Notes under the pieces: model-generated | Told to the model about the DNA's origin: nothing | The model's database searches: none | What the model saw: only the letters and a program-made list of their open reading frames with translations | In this document: positions 8,501 to 14,948 of the stretch, in pieces | Position numbering within the stretch: the first letter of the stretch is position 1 | Layout of the letters: the number at the start of each line of letters is the position of its first letter | Translations under genes and position numbers: made by a program | From: Phycisphaerae bacterium | GTDB lineage: Bacteria; Planctomycetota; Phycisphaerae; UBA1845; PWPN01 | Direction of reading: 5' to 3' | NCBI GenBank assembly: GCA_026647385.1 | Contig: JAPKGY010000012.1 | Span: 1-16,133 of the forward strand | DNA: 16,133 bases

Positions 8501-10673
8501 GTTCGCTGGCCGCCAAGGCCTGCTCGTTGCGCTTGCGCTCGGTGATGTCCGTGAAGCTGATCACCGCCCCCACGATCACCCCATCCTTGAGGATCGGCGT
8601 GGCGCCGTACTCGACGGGGACTCCGGCACCATCCTTGCGCCAGAGGTACTCGTCATCGACGCGGCTTGCCTTGCCGTGGTTGTAGGCGGCAAACATGGGG
8701 CATTCTTCCATCGGGTAGTCGCTGCCATCGGGACGGTGGTGGTGAATGAGGCTGTGTGACGGCTGGTCGACGAGTTCGTCAGCCGCGTAACCGAGCAACC
8801 GGCAGGCGGTCGGATTCACGAAGGTGATCCGGCCGTTCGTGTCGACGCCGAAGATGCCTTCCGCTGTGGAATCGAGGAGAAGGCGCGTGTGCTCCTCGGC
8901 TTTCCGCCGTTCCGCGCTCTCCATCGCGAAACGAAGTGCGTTGGCCACCGTCTCGGACGCCTTCTCCAGCCATCGCGTCTGGATTTCCGTGAGCGGCTTG
9001 AACAGGCAAAGCTCCATGACCCCGACCTGCACTTCGTTGGCCAGGAGGGGATAGGCGAGGATGTGCGAAGGAGGCACGACACCGAACCCGAAGTGTACGC
9101 GGAGGGCGCCCGGGTCGGGCTCGCTGAAGATCGGCCGTCGGGATTCCGCGGCCTGTCCGACGATGCCGCTGCCGAGGGAAAAGGATTTCGGGATATCGGC
9201 GTCGTCCGGGTAAGCGTGTGCCGCAAGGCGATGGAAGGCGCCGTCCGAACCCGCGACAAACAACGCTCCCATGGGCGCCGCCAGAAACTCCACCGCGCCC
9301 GCCAGAGCCCGTTCCGCGACCTGAGCGACATTCAAGTTCCCTCGAAGGTTCGTATTCAATGCTGAAAGACTCGACTCCAACGTGACACGCCGCTGCGATT
9401 CCTGTGTGAGTCTTTCCAGTTCGCTCGCACGGGCGGTCAGTTCCGCGGTGCGGTGCTGAACGGTCTGTTCCAGGTGTTGATTCAGATCCGCCAGGCGTTG
9501 CTCGCGAACCTTGATTTCGCGAGCCATTTTCTGGAAGCTGCAGGCAAGTTCGCCCAGTTCGTCCTTTCGCCGGGGGAGGTCGCCCAGTAGTTCATCCTGG
9601 AAAGTGCCCTGCTCGATAGCGATGGCCGTGCGGGTCAGGCCCGACAACGGTTGCCCGAGTCGCCATGCGATGGCGGACACGACCACAATCAGCGCAACCA
9701 GGCCGGCCACACCGATGAAAAGGGAACTGATAGTCAACTCCCTCACGGGAGCAAGCATGGCGGCCTCGGAGATGTTGAGAACAATCTTCCAGCCGGTCAG
9801 CGGGGAAGTCGCCCAGTAAAGACGCCGGGTCTCGCCGTCCATCTCGATCAGGGTAAGCCCTTCCGGGGCTGCCGCGATGGCCCGCCCACCCGGAAGACCG
9901 GTCAGGTCGGCGCCGGGGAATCCCTTGCGCAGCATGAGTGTCTCTTGAGGATGCGCCAGAATCCTGCCGGCGCGGCTGACGAGAAAGGCATATTCAACGG
10001 AGCGGGTATCCGCTCGCCCGTTTCCCCGCGCTTCATAGACGCGGACCGAACGTATCATGTTGCGGATTGAGTCCAGCGCGAGATCGGCCGTGGCAACGCC
10101 GATGAAGTTGGAGTTTGAACTGGCATCGATCATCGGCACCGCGAGGGTCACCATCGTGATCTCGGAGCCGCCCTCGTCGAAGTAGGGTTCGGTGACGTAG
10201 AAGGTCTGCAATCGCCTGGTTGCGCTGTACCACTCCTGTTTCGGGTCGTGGTAGTCGTACCCCACACGCGTCCTGTTCGGCCAGCTCTTGCGGTCCACCC
10301 ATGGCATCGAGTCCTCTTCACGCCAATCCTTATGCTCGAAGGCCATGGCGAGGCCGTACACCTCGTCCTGCGGCACCTGGGAGAGGAGCTGGGCCATCAG
10401 TGGAATCATGCCAGGGTCGGGATCGCGACCGTGAACCTGCTGGCGGCTGGCCGTGCTGCGGGGCAACATGCCGATGCGAGCGATGAAATCGTCCACCCGT
10501 CGTGCGGCGGCTCGGGTCTCGGAGATGGCGTTGGCGTTGGCCTGCCGGTCCAACTCGGTGCGCCCGGTGCGGTAGTTAAGCAGCACTGTCAACCCAAACA
10601 CCAACCCCGCTGCAACGCCTGCACTCAGTTGAAGCCTGCGGGCAATACTATGGTTGGAGAATAGTGTTTTCAT
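5505..10673 (-). CDS. Giant membrane sensor hybrid histidine kinase (Cache-HAMP-GAF-PAS3-HisKA-HATPase-REC-REC-HPt)
   Basis: A 1722-residue inner-membrane sensor. A membrane helix at about 13-33, a periplasmic double-Cache domain at about 35-310 and a second helix at about 312-336 are followed by HAMP and coil to about 430. Then come GAF (437-585), three PAS domains (about 590-714, 718-834 and 841-964; the first two end in FTDITE and the third in LVDITE), and HisKA with H996 in MSHEIRTP. The ATPase domain follows (about 1094-1216; DTGIGM, GGTGLGLAIS). Receiver 1 has D1296 in ILDWMLPGMDG and receiver 2 has D1437 in LMDMQMPEMDG. The HPt domain has H1586 in YAHAMAGAAGSLG, and a helical tail of about 85 residues ends the protein, as in BarA/EvgS-like kinases. 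All phosphorelay residues are present. The start ATG at 10673 has AGAGG 7 bases upstream; an ATG at 10694 is also possible. First gene of the operon; its signal is unknown. Confidence 0.9.
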   Translation of the reverse strand: MKTLFSNHSIARRLQLSAGVAAGLVFGLTVLLNYRTGRTELDRQANANAISETRAAARRVDDFIARIGMLPRSTASRQQVHGRDPDPGMIPLMAQLLSQVPQDEVYGLAMAFEHKDWREEDSMPWVDRKSWPNRTRVGYDYHDPKQEWYSATRRLQTFYVTEPYFDEGGSEITMVTLAVPMIDASSNSNFIGVATADLALDSIRNMIRSVRVYEARGNGRADTRSVEYAFLVSRAGRILAHPQETLMLRKGFPGADLTGLPGGRAIAAAPEGLTLIEMDGETRRLYWATSPLTGWKIVLNISEAAMLAPVRELTISSLFIGVAGLVALIVVVSAIAWRLGQPLSGLTRTAIAIEQGTFQDELLGDLPRRKDELGELACSFQKMAREIKVREQRLADLNQHLEQTVQHRTAELTARASELERLTQESQRRVTLESSLSALNTNLRGNLNVAQVAERALAGAVEFLAAPMGALFVAGSDGAFHRLAAHAYPDDADIPKSFSLGSGIVGQAAESRRPIFSEPDPGALRVHFGFGVVPPSHILAYPLLANEVQVGVMELCLFKPLTEIQTRWLEKASETVANALRFAMESAERRKAEEHTRLLLDSTAEGIFGVDTNGRITFVNPTACRLLGYAADELVDQPSHSLIHHHRPDGSDYPMEECPMFAAYNHGKASRVDDEYLWRKDGAGVPVEYGATPILKDGVIVGAVISFTDITERKRNEQALAASEHKTRRIIETCTEGFWLVDNDSMTVEVNDALCEILGRPRDQIHGRSIIEFTDEENTLIFKEHIARRARGEATSYEISLLRPDGTLVPCHVSASPLLDEHGVKIGAFAMFTDITESKRAEMELQDRLLFQQALLNSIPYPMFIKDAEARYLSCNTAYQNAFSIDSDRLRGKTVLDLDYISVGDRGKFHAEDTAVIRDASRLSYELPIVYADGQMHVTLYSVDGFRLADGRPGGLIGLLVDITERKRLEEELRAAMKKAEAATQAKSTFLATMSHEIRTPMNAIINMSGLALETELTPKQQQYVSVAHSSAKNLLGIINDILDFSKIEADRLELEETPFSLRHELEQVTETFRSRVIEKHVELIVHAPADVPDRVVGDALRFRQVATNLIGNAFKFTDKGEVVVKVSRAGASPAGGATPPGKLDLLLSVRDTGIGMTEEQQGRLFEAFSQADTSTTRKFGGTGLGLAISRRLARMMGGDITLESKPGVGSTFFFTARLGFEEAQETPVRVAPPGVREHPVLIVDDSETSRELLSMLLTGWSIPVVAVGTAEEALTLLERRNATDSRDSFGLVILDWMLPGMDGIEAAARIRERAETKSLPIIVISAYAGKEEEARCAETGVNVFLPKPITASSLFNSLVEAQGAKVHAVRRALDVPLDREFVGVRALLAEDNEANQMVALELLSRLGIELDVADDGREAVEMARGNPGRYAAILMDMQMPEMDGLEATRVLRADPAFRDVPIIAMTANAMKQDLDACLAAGMNDHITKPIDRTAMLATLRRWLPRNVGQADSESTSSRPTPAPTGDAVPVLEGINVADTLSRLGLGFDSLRRMLVRFADSQGKTLEDLRASVAKGDVTAATRYAHAMAGAAGSLGAEALRAAAKALEHAGREGRRDLQDLLHRVNEHAATVFRSIDLLRDETAVIPAVPTAPFDPLKMRAVLEQLAAALGNFDLTASSEALAELDGLGVPADIAGDLARVRELIEGYEYEEANGIVARLLE

Positions 10674-10907
10674 CGGAGGGCCTCTGGTGGTCATTCGTCG
10701 CGGCCCCTGTCGCCGGTCGCTGGGCTCGCTCAAACTGTCGGCTCGATAGCGTCAACGGCCATCTCGACTTGCCCCGAACAGGCCCGCATCCCCACCGCAC
10801 ACAGGCAATCTCCGCCACCCGGCAAACGGTGCGACACAATCCGCCTGCCCTATTGTAATCGGGGCCCCGTAGCGCAGGAACGTTGCAAAGTGGGCCCGCA
10901 TGACGAC
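10674..10907 (-). promoter_or_regulatory. Intergenic region expected to hold the kinase operon promoter
   Basis: About 230 non-coding bases separate the terminator of the LOG gene from the kinase start, so transcription of the kinase operon most likely starts here. Reading leftward, a good -10-like TACAAT occurs at 10857-10852, but the hexamer 17 bases before it (TTCCTG) is a poor -35. A TTGACG at 10755-10750 lacks a matching -10. An 8-bp palindrome GGGGCCCC lies at 10861-10868. No reliable promoter can be named. No small gene is evident. Confidence 0.3.
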
Positions 10908-10930
10908 AAAACCTGCCGTCACCGACGGCA
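10908..10930 (-). terminator. Rho-independent terminator overlapping the LOG stop codon
   Basis: Reading leftward, TGCCGTC-GGT-GACGGCA forms a perfect 7-bp stem with a 3-base loop (10930-10914), followed by GG and TTTT (10911-10908). The TGA stop of the LOG gene (10921-10919) falls within the loop and the 3' arm. It would end the DUF2092/nuclease/LOG operon and separate it from the kinase operon. Confidence 0.55.
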
Positions 10931-11758
10931 CCGAGCCTGCTTTACGATTCCGCTTATTCCGGCACGCCCCTTCGGCTTCCGCCGGGGCGACACCGCCAAC
11001 CTGGACCGCACGGGCGACGCGAGGCTGCGTACGATCAGTTCGACGGCCTCCTTCGCCGAATCCGTCACGCGGACGAACCCCAGTTCTTCCTTCCCTACCG
11101 CACCCTCCCTGATCTGATGCCGGGTAAAGGGCCTCAGCGGACGCCAGAACCGCGTACCCATGCCGATCACGGGGAACGGTCCGATCTTGTTGCATTGGAT
11201 CAGGGTGCCGGCCTCGTACATCTCGTCGAGCGTGCCCAGACCGCCCGGCATGATGACAAAGGCGCACGAGTACTTGACGAGCATCACTTTGCGCACGAAG
11301 AAGTAGTGAAACTCGATGCTCTCATCCACGTACGGATTCGGTTCCTGCTCGTGCGGAAGGATGATGTTCAAGCCGATGGACTTTCCGCCGGCCTCATGCG
11401 CTCCGCGGTTGGCCGCCTCCATGATTCCCGGCCCGCCGCCGGTCAGAACGGCAAAACCCGCCTTCGCTAGTTCCCGCCCCACTTCGACGCCCAGCTTGTA
11501 GTAACGGTGCCCGTCGTTGAAGCGGGCCGAGCCAAAAACCGTCACCGCGGGACCGAGCTTGTGCAACCGCCGAAACCCGCGCACGAACTCATCGTGGATG
11601 CGCGTGAGCCGCGCCTTCTCAGCCTCCGGCGTCCGACTCTGCATCAGGAAGTTCCGTTCGTGCGCGTGTTCCGCCGGCAGCTCGTAGGCCGTACCCGCCT
11701 TGGCCCAATGCTGCTGCCAACTGCGTTCCCATTGATCGATGCTCTGCCGATTGGCCAT
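10919..11758 (-). CDS. LOG-family (TIGR00730 / lysine-decarboxylase-like) Rossmann protein
   Basis: 279 residues. The family signature is clear: GGGPGIMEAANRG from residue 97 and PGGLGTLDE at 161-169, with R146-K147 between them. These form the nucleotide-binding active site of LOG proteins, which cleave nucleoside 5'-monophosphates (such as cytokinin ribotides or AMP) to base plus ribose 5-phosphate. The substrate here is unknown. The core (about 70-250) has an N-terminal helical extension of about 65 residues, as in longer members. A basic tail of about 30 residues (RRKPKGR...QARCRR) runs into the terminator hairpin and may have arisen by loss of an earlier stop. The ATG at 11758 is chosen because GAGG lies 5 bases upstream; an in-frame TTG at 11776 would overlap the preceding gene. 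The gap to the nuclease gene is 14 bases. Confidence 0.82.
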   Translation of the reverse strand: MANRQSIDQWERSWQQHWAKAGTAYELPAEHAHERNFLMQSRTPEAEKARLTRIHDEFVRGFRRLHKLGPAVTVFGSARFNDGHRYYKLGVEVGRELAKAGFAVLTGGGPGIMEAANRGAHEAGGKSIGLNIILPHEQEPNPYVDESIEFHYFFVRKVMLVKYSCAFVIMPGGLGTLDEMYEAGTLIQCNKIGPFPVIGMGTRFWRPLRPFTRHQIREGAVGKEELGFVRVTDSAKEAVELIVRSLASPVRSRLAVSPRRKPKGRAGISGIVKQARCRR

Positions 11759-11772
11759 ATCACCCTCGCAAT

Positions 11773-13167
11773 TCAAAACTCGATGACATCTCCGAGCATC
11801 GGCAGGACCGGCTTGAGTCCATGCCGTTCGTGGATCCGCTTCGCCAGCGCCTGGCGCGGACCATCCTCTCCGTGGGCCACGACCACCCGCGGTTTCGATG
11901 GGGCAATGACGCTGAACCAGTTCAGCAGGTCAGTCTGGCCGGCGTGGGCGCTGAACCCACCCAGCGTGTGTACCTTCGCCCGCACGGCAATCGGCTCGCC
12001 GTGAATGCGCACGGACTTCGCGCCCTCGACGAGCTGCCGCCCCAGCGATCCTCGCCCCTGGTATCCGACAATGAGGACGTGCGTCTCCGGCCTCCAGAGG
12101 TTCTGCCGGAGATGGTGCAGGATGCGTCCGGCATTGCACATGCCCGCTCCCGCCATCACGAGGCACGGCCCGTTCTGATTGTTGATCGCCCGCGACGCCT
12201 CAGCCGTCTCCGTGGTCTTCAGCGTTTTCAGGTCCTCGCGGACGAGTTTCTCGCGCATGTAGTTCCGCATCGCATCGTCGAACAATTCGACGTGCCGGGT
12301 GTAGATCCGCGTCGCCTCGATGGCCATGGGGCTGTCGAGGAAGATCGGGAAGGTTTTGACCTTGCCTTTCCGGAACATCCAGCTCATCAGCACCACGAGC
12401 AACTGGGCACGGCCCACGGCAAACGTCGGCACGAGCACCTTGCCCCGGCGCCGAACGGCGTCTTTCACAATGTCGACGTACTCGTCCACCGTATCACGGA
12501 ACGGGCGATGGTCGTGGTCGCCGTACGTCGATTCCATAAACACCATGTCCGCCTGCTGGAACGGCTCGTAGTCGCGCAGGATCGGCGCCCCCTTCGGACC
12601 CAGGTCGCCGGAGAACACGACGCGCCGGCTCCGACCATCCTCCTGGACGGTCAACTGAATGCTGGCCGAGCCGAGCATGTGCCCCGCCTCCGCCCAGCAG
12701 GCCTGTATTCCAGGGGCGACGACAACCGGCTTTTGATAGGGAACGGACTTGAACCGCCGAATGATCGCTTCCGCGTCCTCGGCGGAGTACAGCGGGTCGA
12801 GCGGAGGCTCGCCGGCGCGCTCGCGCCTGCGGTTCAGACGCTCGATGTCCTGAAGCTGGAGCCGGGCGGAATCGCGCAGGATGAGACTGGTCATCTCCAG
12901 GGTGGCGGGAGTCGCGTAAACGGGGCCGGTATACCCGAGCCTGGCCAACAGCGGCAGTCGTCCCGTGTGATCCAGGTGCCCGTGCGTGATCAGAACCGCA
13001 TCCAGGCGACCTCGACGCGCCGCCTCGGGCGGGCGGTTTCTGGCCGCCGCCTCACGACTCCCCTGAAACATGCCGCAGTCCACCAGCAGACGGGCGTCTC
13101 TCGTCTGAACCAGATAGGCCGAGCCCGTCACCTCTCCGCCGGCGGCACCGTGTAGCTTGATCTTCAC
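11773..13167 (-). CDS. Beta-CASP metallo-beta-lactamase fold ribonuclease (CPSF73/YSH1-like)
   Basis: 464 residues, the usual length for bacterial CPSF73-like proteins. Metal ligands are all visible: THGHLDHTG (H62, H64, D66, H67), AGHMLGSAS (H163) and FSGDLG (D188). The beta-CASP motifs are present too: MESTYGD (E212; motif A), a GRILHHL His (351/352; motif B), FSAHAGQ (H408) and AHGE (H432; motif C). The VLVPTFAVGRAQ strand-loop is typical. Relatives are zinc-dependent endo/exoribonucleases acting in the cytoplasm, so a role in RNA processing or decay is likely; the target is unknown. There is no KH domain or C-terminal dimerisation domain as in RNase J. The start is GTG at 13167, with GGGAGGT 5 bases upstream. 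Third of four closely spaced genes. Confidence 0.88.
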   Translation of the reverse strand: MKIKLHGAAGGEVTGSAYLVQTRDARLLVDCGMFQGSREAAARNRPPEAARRGRLDAVLITHGHLDHTGRLPLLARLGYTGPVYATPATLEMTSLILRDSARLQLQDIERLNRRRERAGEPPLDPLYSAEDAEAIIRRFKSVPYQKPVVVAPGIQACWAEAGHMLGSASIQLTVQEDGRSRRVVFSGDLGPKGAPILRDYEPFQQADMVFMESTYGDHDHRPFRDTVDEYVDIVKDAVRRRGKVLVPTFAVGRAQLLVVLMSWMFRKGKVKTFPIFLDSPMAIEATRIYTRHVELFDDAMRNYMREKLVREDLKTLKTTETAEASRAINNQNGPCLVMAGAGMCNAGRILHHLRQNLWRPETHVLIVGYQGRGSLGRQLVEGAKSVRIHGEPIAVRAKVHTLGGFSAHAGQTDLLNWFSVIAPSKPRVVVAHGEDGPRQALAKRIHERHGLKPVLPMLGDVIEF

Positions 13168-13181
13168 GCTCGACCTCCCTT

Positions 13182-14936
13182 TCAGCGGGGTGCGATTTGG
13201 ACCTGCTTCGCGCTGCCGGGCGGCGCGAACGCAAACGTCTCGGCCGTAAAAGACGGAGACGCGGTCCAGCCGACGACGTCCCCGGCGTATCGCGATCTGG
13301 CAGCTTCGTCCCGGTAGTCGATGGTGATTCGGCGAAGCACCGGCTTATCGCCGGCCTCGATCCAGACCTCACAGTCCGCCGCCTCGAAGGCGAACGCCAG
13401 GTGATGACAGTCCGTATCGTTGACCTTCTGCGGTCCGAGGTACTGACCTGTCGAAGCCACCTCTACGATCCGGTCATACAGGTCTTTGTACATGAGGTCC
13501 GCCAGAGGAACCACGGCACCGTAGTTGGTCGCGAGAGTGTCGAGCGTGGCGTCGATCGTGTTAGGCATCGGGATGACGCTATAGATGCCTGCCGAGTGAT
13601 CGTACAGAGAGACGGTCTTTCCGTCGTATACGAGTCTTCTCGCGCCGTTGTCGCCGGTCACGTCCACGGCGAATCGGTCCGGTCGCGACACGTCCATGAT
13701 CCGCCGGCCCGAAAGCTGGACCTTGTCGCCGCTTTCCGTCATCTTGTCGGTCGTGGTATCAACGACCACGCTGAACTTATCGAGCCTTGCGACGTAGTCG
13801 CACATGCTTTTGAGGACCTCAAATGGATTCTTGGCCTCGGGGGCATCCACCCCCGCGGGCTCCTCGGCGACGAGGTAACCCTTCTTCCCGTCCTGCTCGC
13901 CCTCCTGGTAGTACACGCCCTCGGACTCGTAGTAGGTGGTGTTGTTGATCACGACCGTGCTGTATTCGCCGGGCAGTTGGGGGTAGTAATAACCGATCGG
14001 AGGATAGACCCATCCGTAGTAGACGCTTTCGCCGACCCAGCAGGGCCGCCACCAGCCGAAGCCCACGTGCCAATAGTCGTAGCCATTCCAGGGGTAGTGC
14101 GCGGCCCCCGCGGGCAACCGAGTGACCACGGTACCGCCGTGCGGACCGCGGGCACCAGCCACACCGCGACCGCCGGGTCCCCAGGCTGCGCCGGCAGCGC
14201 CACCGCCGGGGCCTTTGATACCGGCGGCGCCGCCGCCACCCGGCCCGCGGATCACACCCGCCGCCCCGCCGTCGGGGCCTTTAATACCCGCCGCACCGCC
14301 GCCGCCCGGCCCGCGGATGGCGCCGGCCGCACCACCATCGGGACCTCTGATACCGGCAACGCCGCCACCACCCGGCCCGCGGATGGCGCCTCCCGTGCCA
14401 CCTTCCGGACCTTTGATGCCGACCGCGCCACCCCCCGCCGGCCCTCTGATCCCACTGATCGTCGCCCCCCCCGGCGTAGTAATGGTCTTCGGTTGAACGA
14501 TGGACCCGGTGTTCGTCGGTCTATAGGACGGCGTCCCGGAGCGAGAGATAGCCCCGGCCGTCGGCGTTCGCACACCGGGAGAGCTTGGCCGCCGATATGC
14601 GGGTGCCACCGGTTTCGCGAACGAACCGCCGGCGGGTCTCGGGGCAGCCACCGGCTGGTTCGATCGAGAGTAGGACGGCGTCGTGGGGCGGGAATACGAA
14701 GGTGAGGTCGGCCGCGAGTAGGACGAACGAGAGGACGAGTAACGAACGCTGCCGTTGCCGGAGTAGGACGGACGGCTGTAACCGCCTCCCCCGCGGGAAA
14801 ACCCTCCGCCCCCGCGGGCCCCGCCACCGCCCCCGCCGCGACCTCCTCCCCGGGCGTCGGCCAGTTCGGCCACGCCCGCCAGCGCAACCGCCGCAACCGC
14901 AACGATCATGAACCGCGTTTTTCCATGGAAGGTCAT
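13182..14936 (-). CDS. Secreted Gly-rich repeat protein with DUF6515-like and DUF2092-like C-terminal parts
   Basis: 584 residues. A signal peptide (1-28, cleavage after LADA) is followed by a Gly/Arg-rich stretch (29-52) and a Ser-Tyr-Arg-Pro low-complexity region (53-160) with SYSRPT repeats. Ten tandem 11-residue units (162-271) come next. A Tyr/Trp-rich part (about 280-365; YYESEGVYYQEG, GYLVAEEPAG) resembles DUF6515. The end (about 375-584) resembles DUF2092, periplasmic LolA-like proteins; it shares CHHL, W.EAG..P and FAFAPPGSAK with the lipoprotein upstream. Probably periplasmic or surface-exposed; the ligand is unknown. The ATG at 14936 is chosen for an ideal AGGAGG 6 bases upstream. 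An in-frame ATG at 14951 overlaps the previous stop and has less support. Domain names are recognised by pattern, not searched. Confidence 0.75.
   Translation of the reverse strand: MTFHGKTRFMIVAVAAVALAGVAELADARGGGRGGGGGGARGGGGFSRGGGGYSRPSYSGNGSVRYSSSRSSYSRPTSPSYSRPTTPSYSRSNQPVAAPRPAGGSFAKPVAPAYRRPSSPGVRTPTAGAISRSGTPSYRPTNTGSIVQPKTITTPGGATISGIRGPAGGGAVGIKGPEGGTGGAIRGPGGGGVAGIRGPDGGAAGAIRGPGGGGAAGIKGPDGGAAGVIRGPGGGGAAGIKGPGGGAAGAAWGPGGRGVAGARGPHGGTVVTRLPAGAAHYPWNGYDYWHVGFGWWRPCWVGESVYYGWVYPPIGYYYPQLPGEYSTVVINNTTYYESEGVYYQEGEQDGKKGYLVAEEPAGVDAPEAKNPFEVLKSMCDYVARLDKFSVVVDTTTDKMTESGDKVQLSGRRIMDVSRPDRFAVDVTGDNGARRLVYDGKTVSLYDHSAGIYSVIPMPNTIDATLDTLATNYGAVVPLADLMYKDLYDRIVEVASTGQYLGPQKVNDTDCHHLAFAFEAADCEVWIEAGDKPVLRRITIDYRDEAARSRYAGDVVGWTASPSFTAETFAFAPPGSAKQVQIAPR
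14124..14453 (-). repeat. Ten tandem 33-bp units encoding an 11-residue Gly-rich repeat
   Basis: The block is exactly 330 bp (10 x 33), in frame, coding residues 162-271 of the secreted protein. The unit is [G/A/V]-I-[R/K]-G-P-x-G-G-x-x-x. In the middle, acidic units (GIKGPDGGAAG) alternate with uncharged ones (IRGPGGGGAA), giving a 22-residue (66-bp) higher-order period. The last two units have diverged (AAWGPGGRGVA, GARGPHGGTVV). No unit is broken by an indel. Confidence 0.9.
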
Positions 14937-14942
14937 GACAAG

Positions 14943-14948
14943 CCTCCT
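14943..14948 (-). promoter_or_regulatory. Consensus Shine-Dalgarno AGGAGG of the Gly-rich protein gene
   Basis: A perfect AGGAGG with a 6-base spacer precedes the ATG at 14936. It overlaps the stop codon of the upstream lipoprotein gene (14948-14950), so terminating ribosomes would be placed on the next start. Confidence 0.65.

Noticed and set aside
10852..10857. TACAAT as the kinase operon -10 box
   Set aside because: A good -10 match, but no acceptable -35 at 16-18 bases. Kept only as a note within the intergenic entry.
11821..13155. Long open frame on the + strand opposite the nuclease gene
   Set aside because: The opposite frame encodes a protein with every beta-CASP motif. The + frame has no recognisable motif and is a codon-bias mirror usual in GC-rich DNA.
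14124..14453. Regular 33-bp repeats considered as a CRISPR array
   Set aside because: Units are contiguous without spacers, keep the reading frame and have codon-level variation, so they are a coding repeat.
13197..14705. 502-codon open frame on the + strand opposite the Gly-rich protein
   Set aside because: It consists of Arg/Pro/Thr-rich mirror sequence. The - strand has a signal peptide, repeats in frame and an ideal ribosome binding site.
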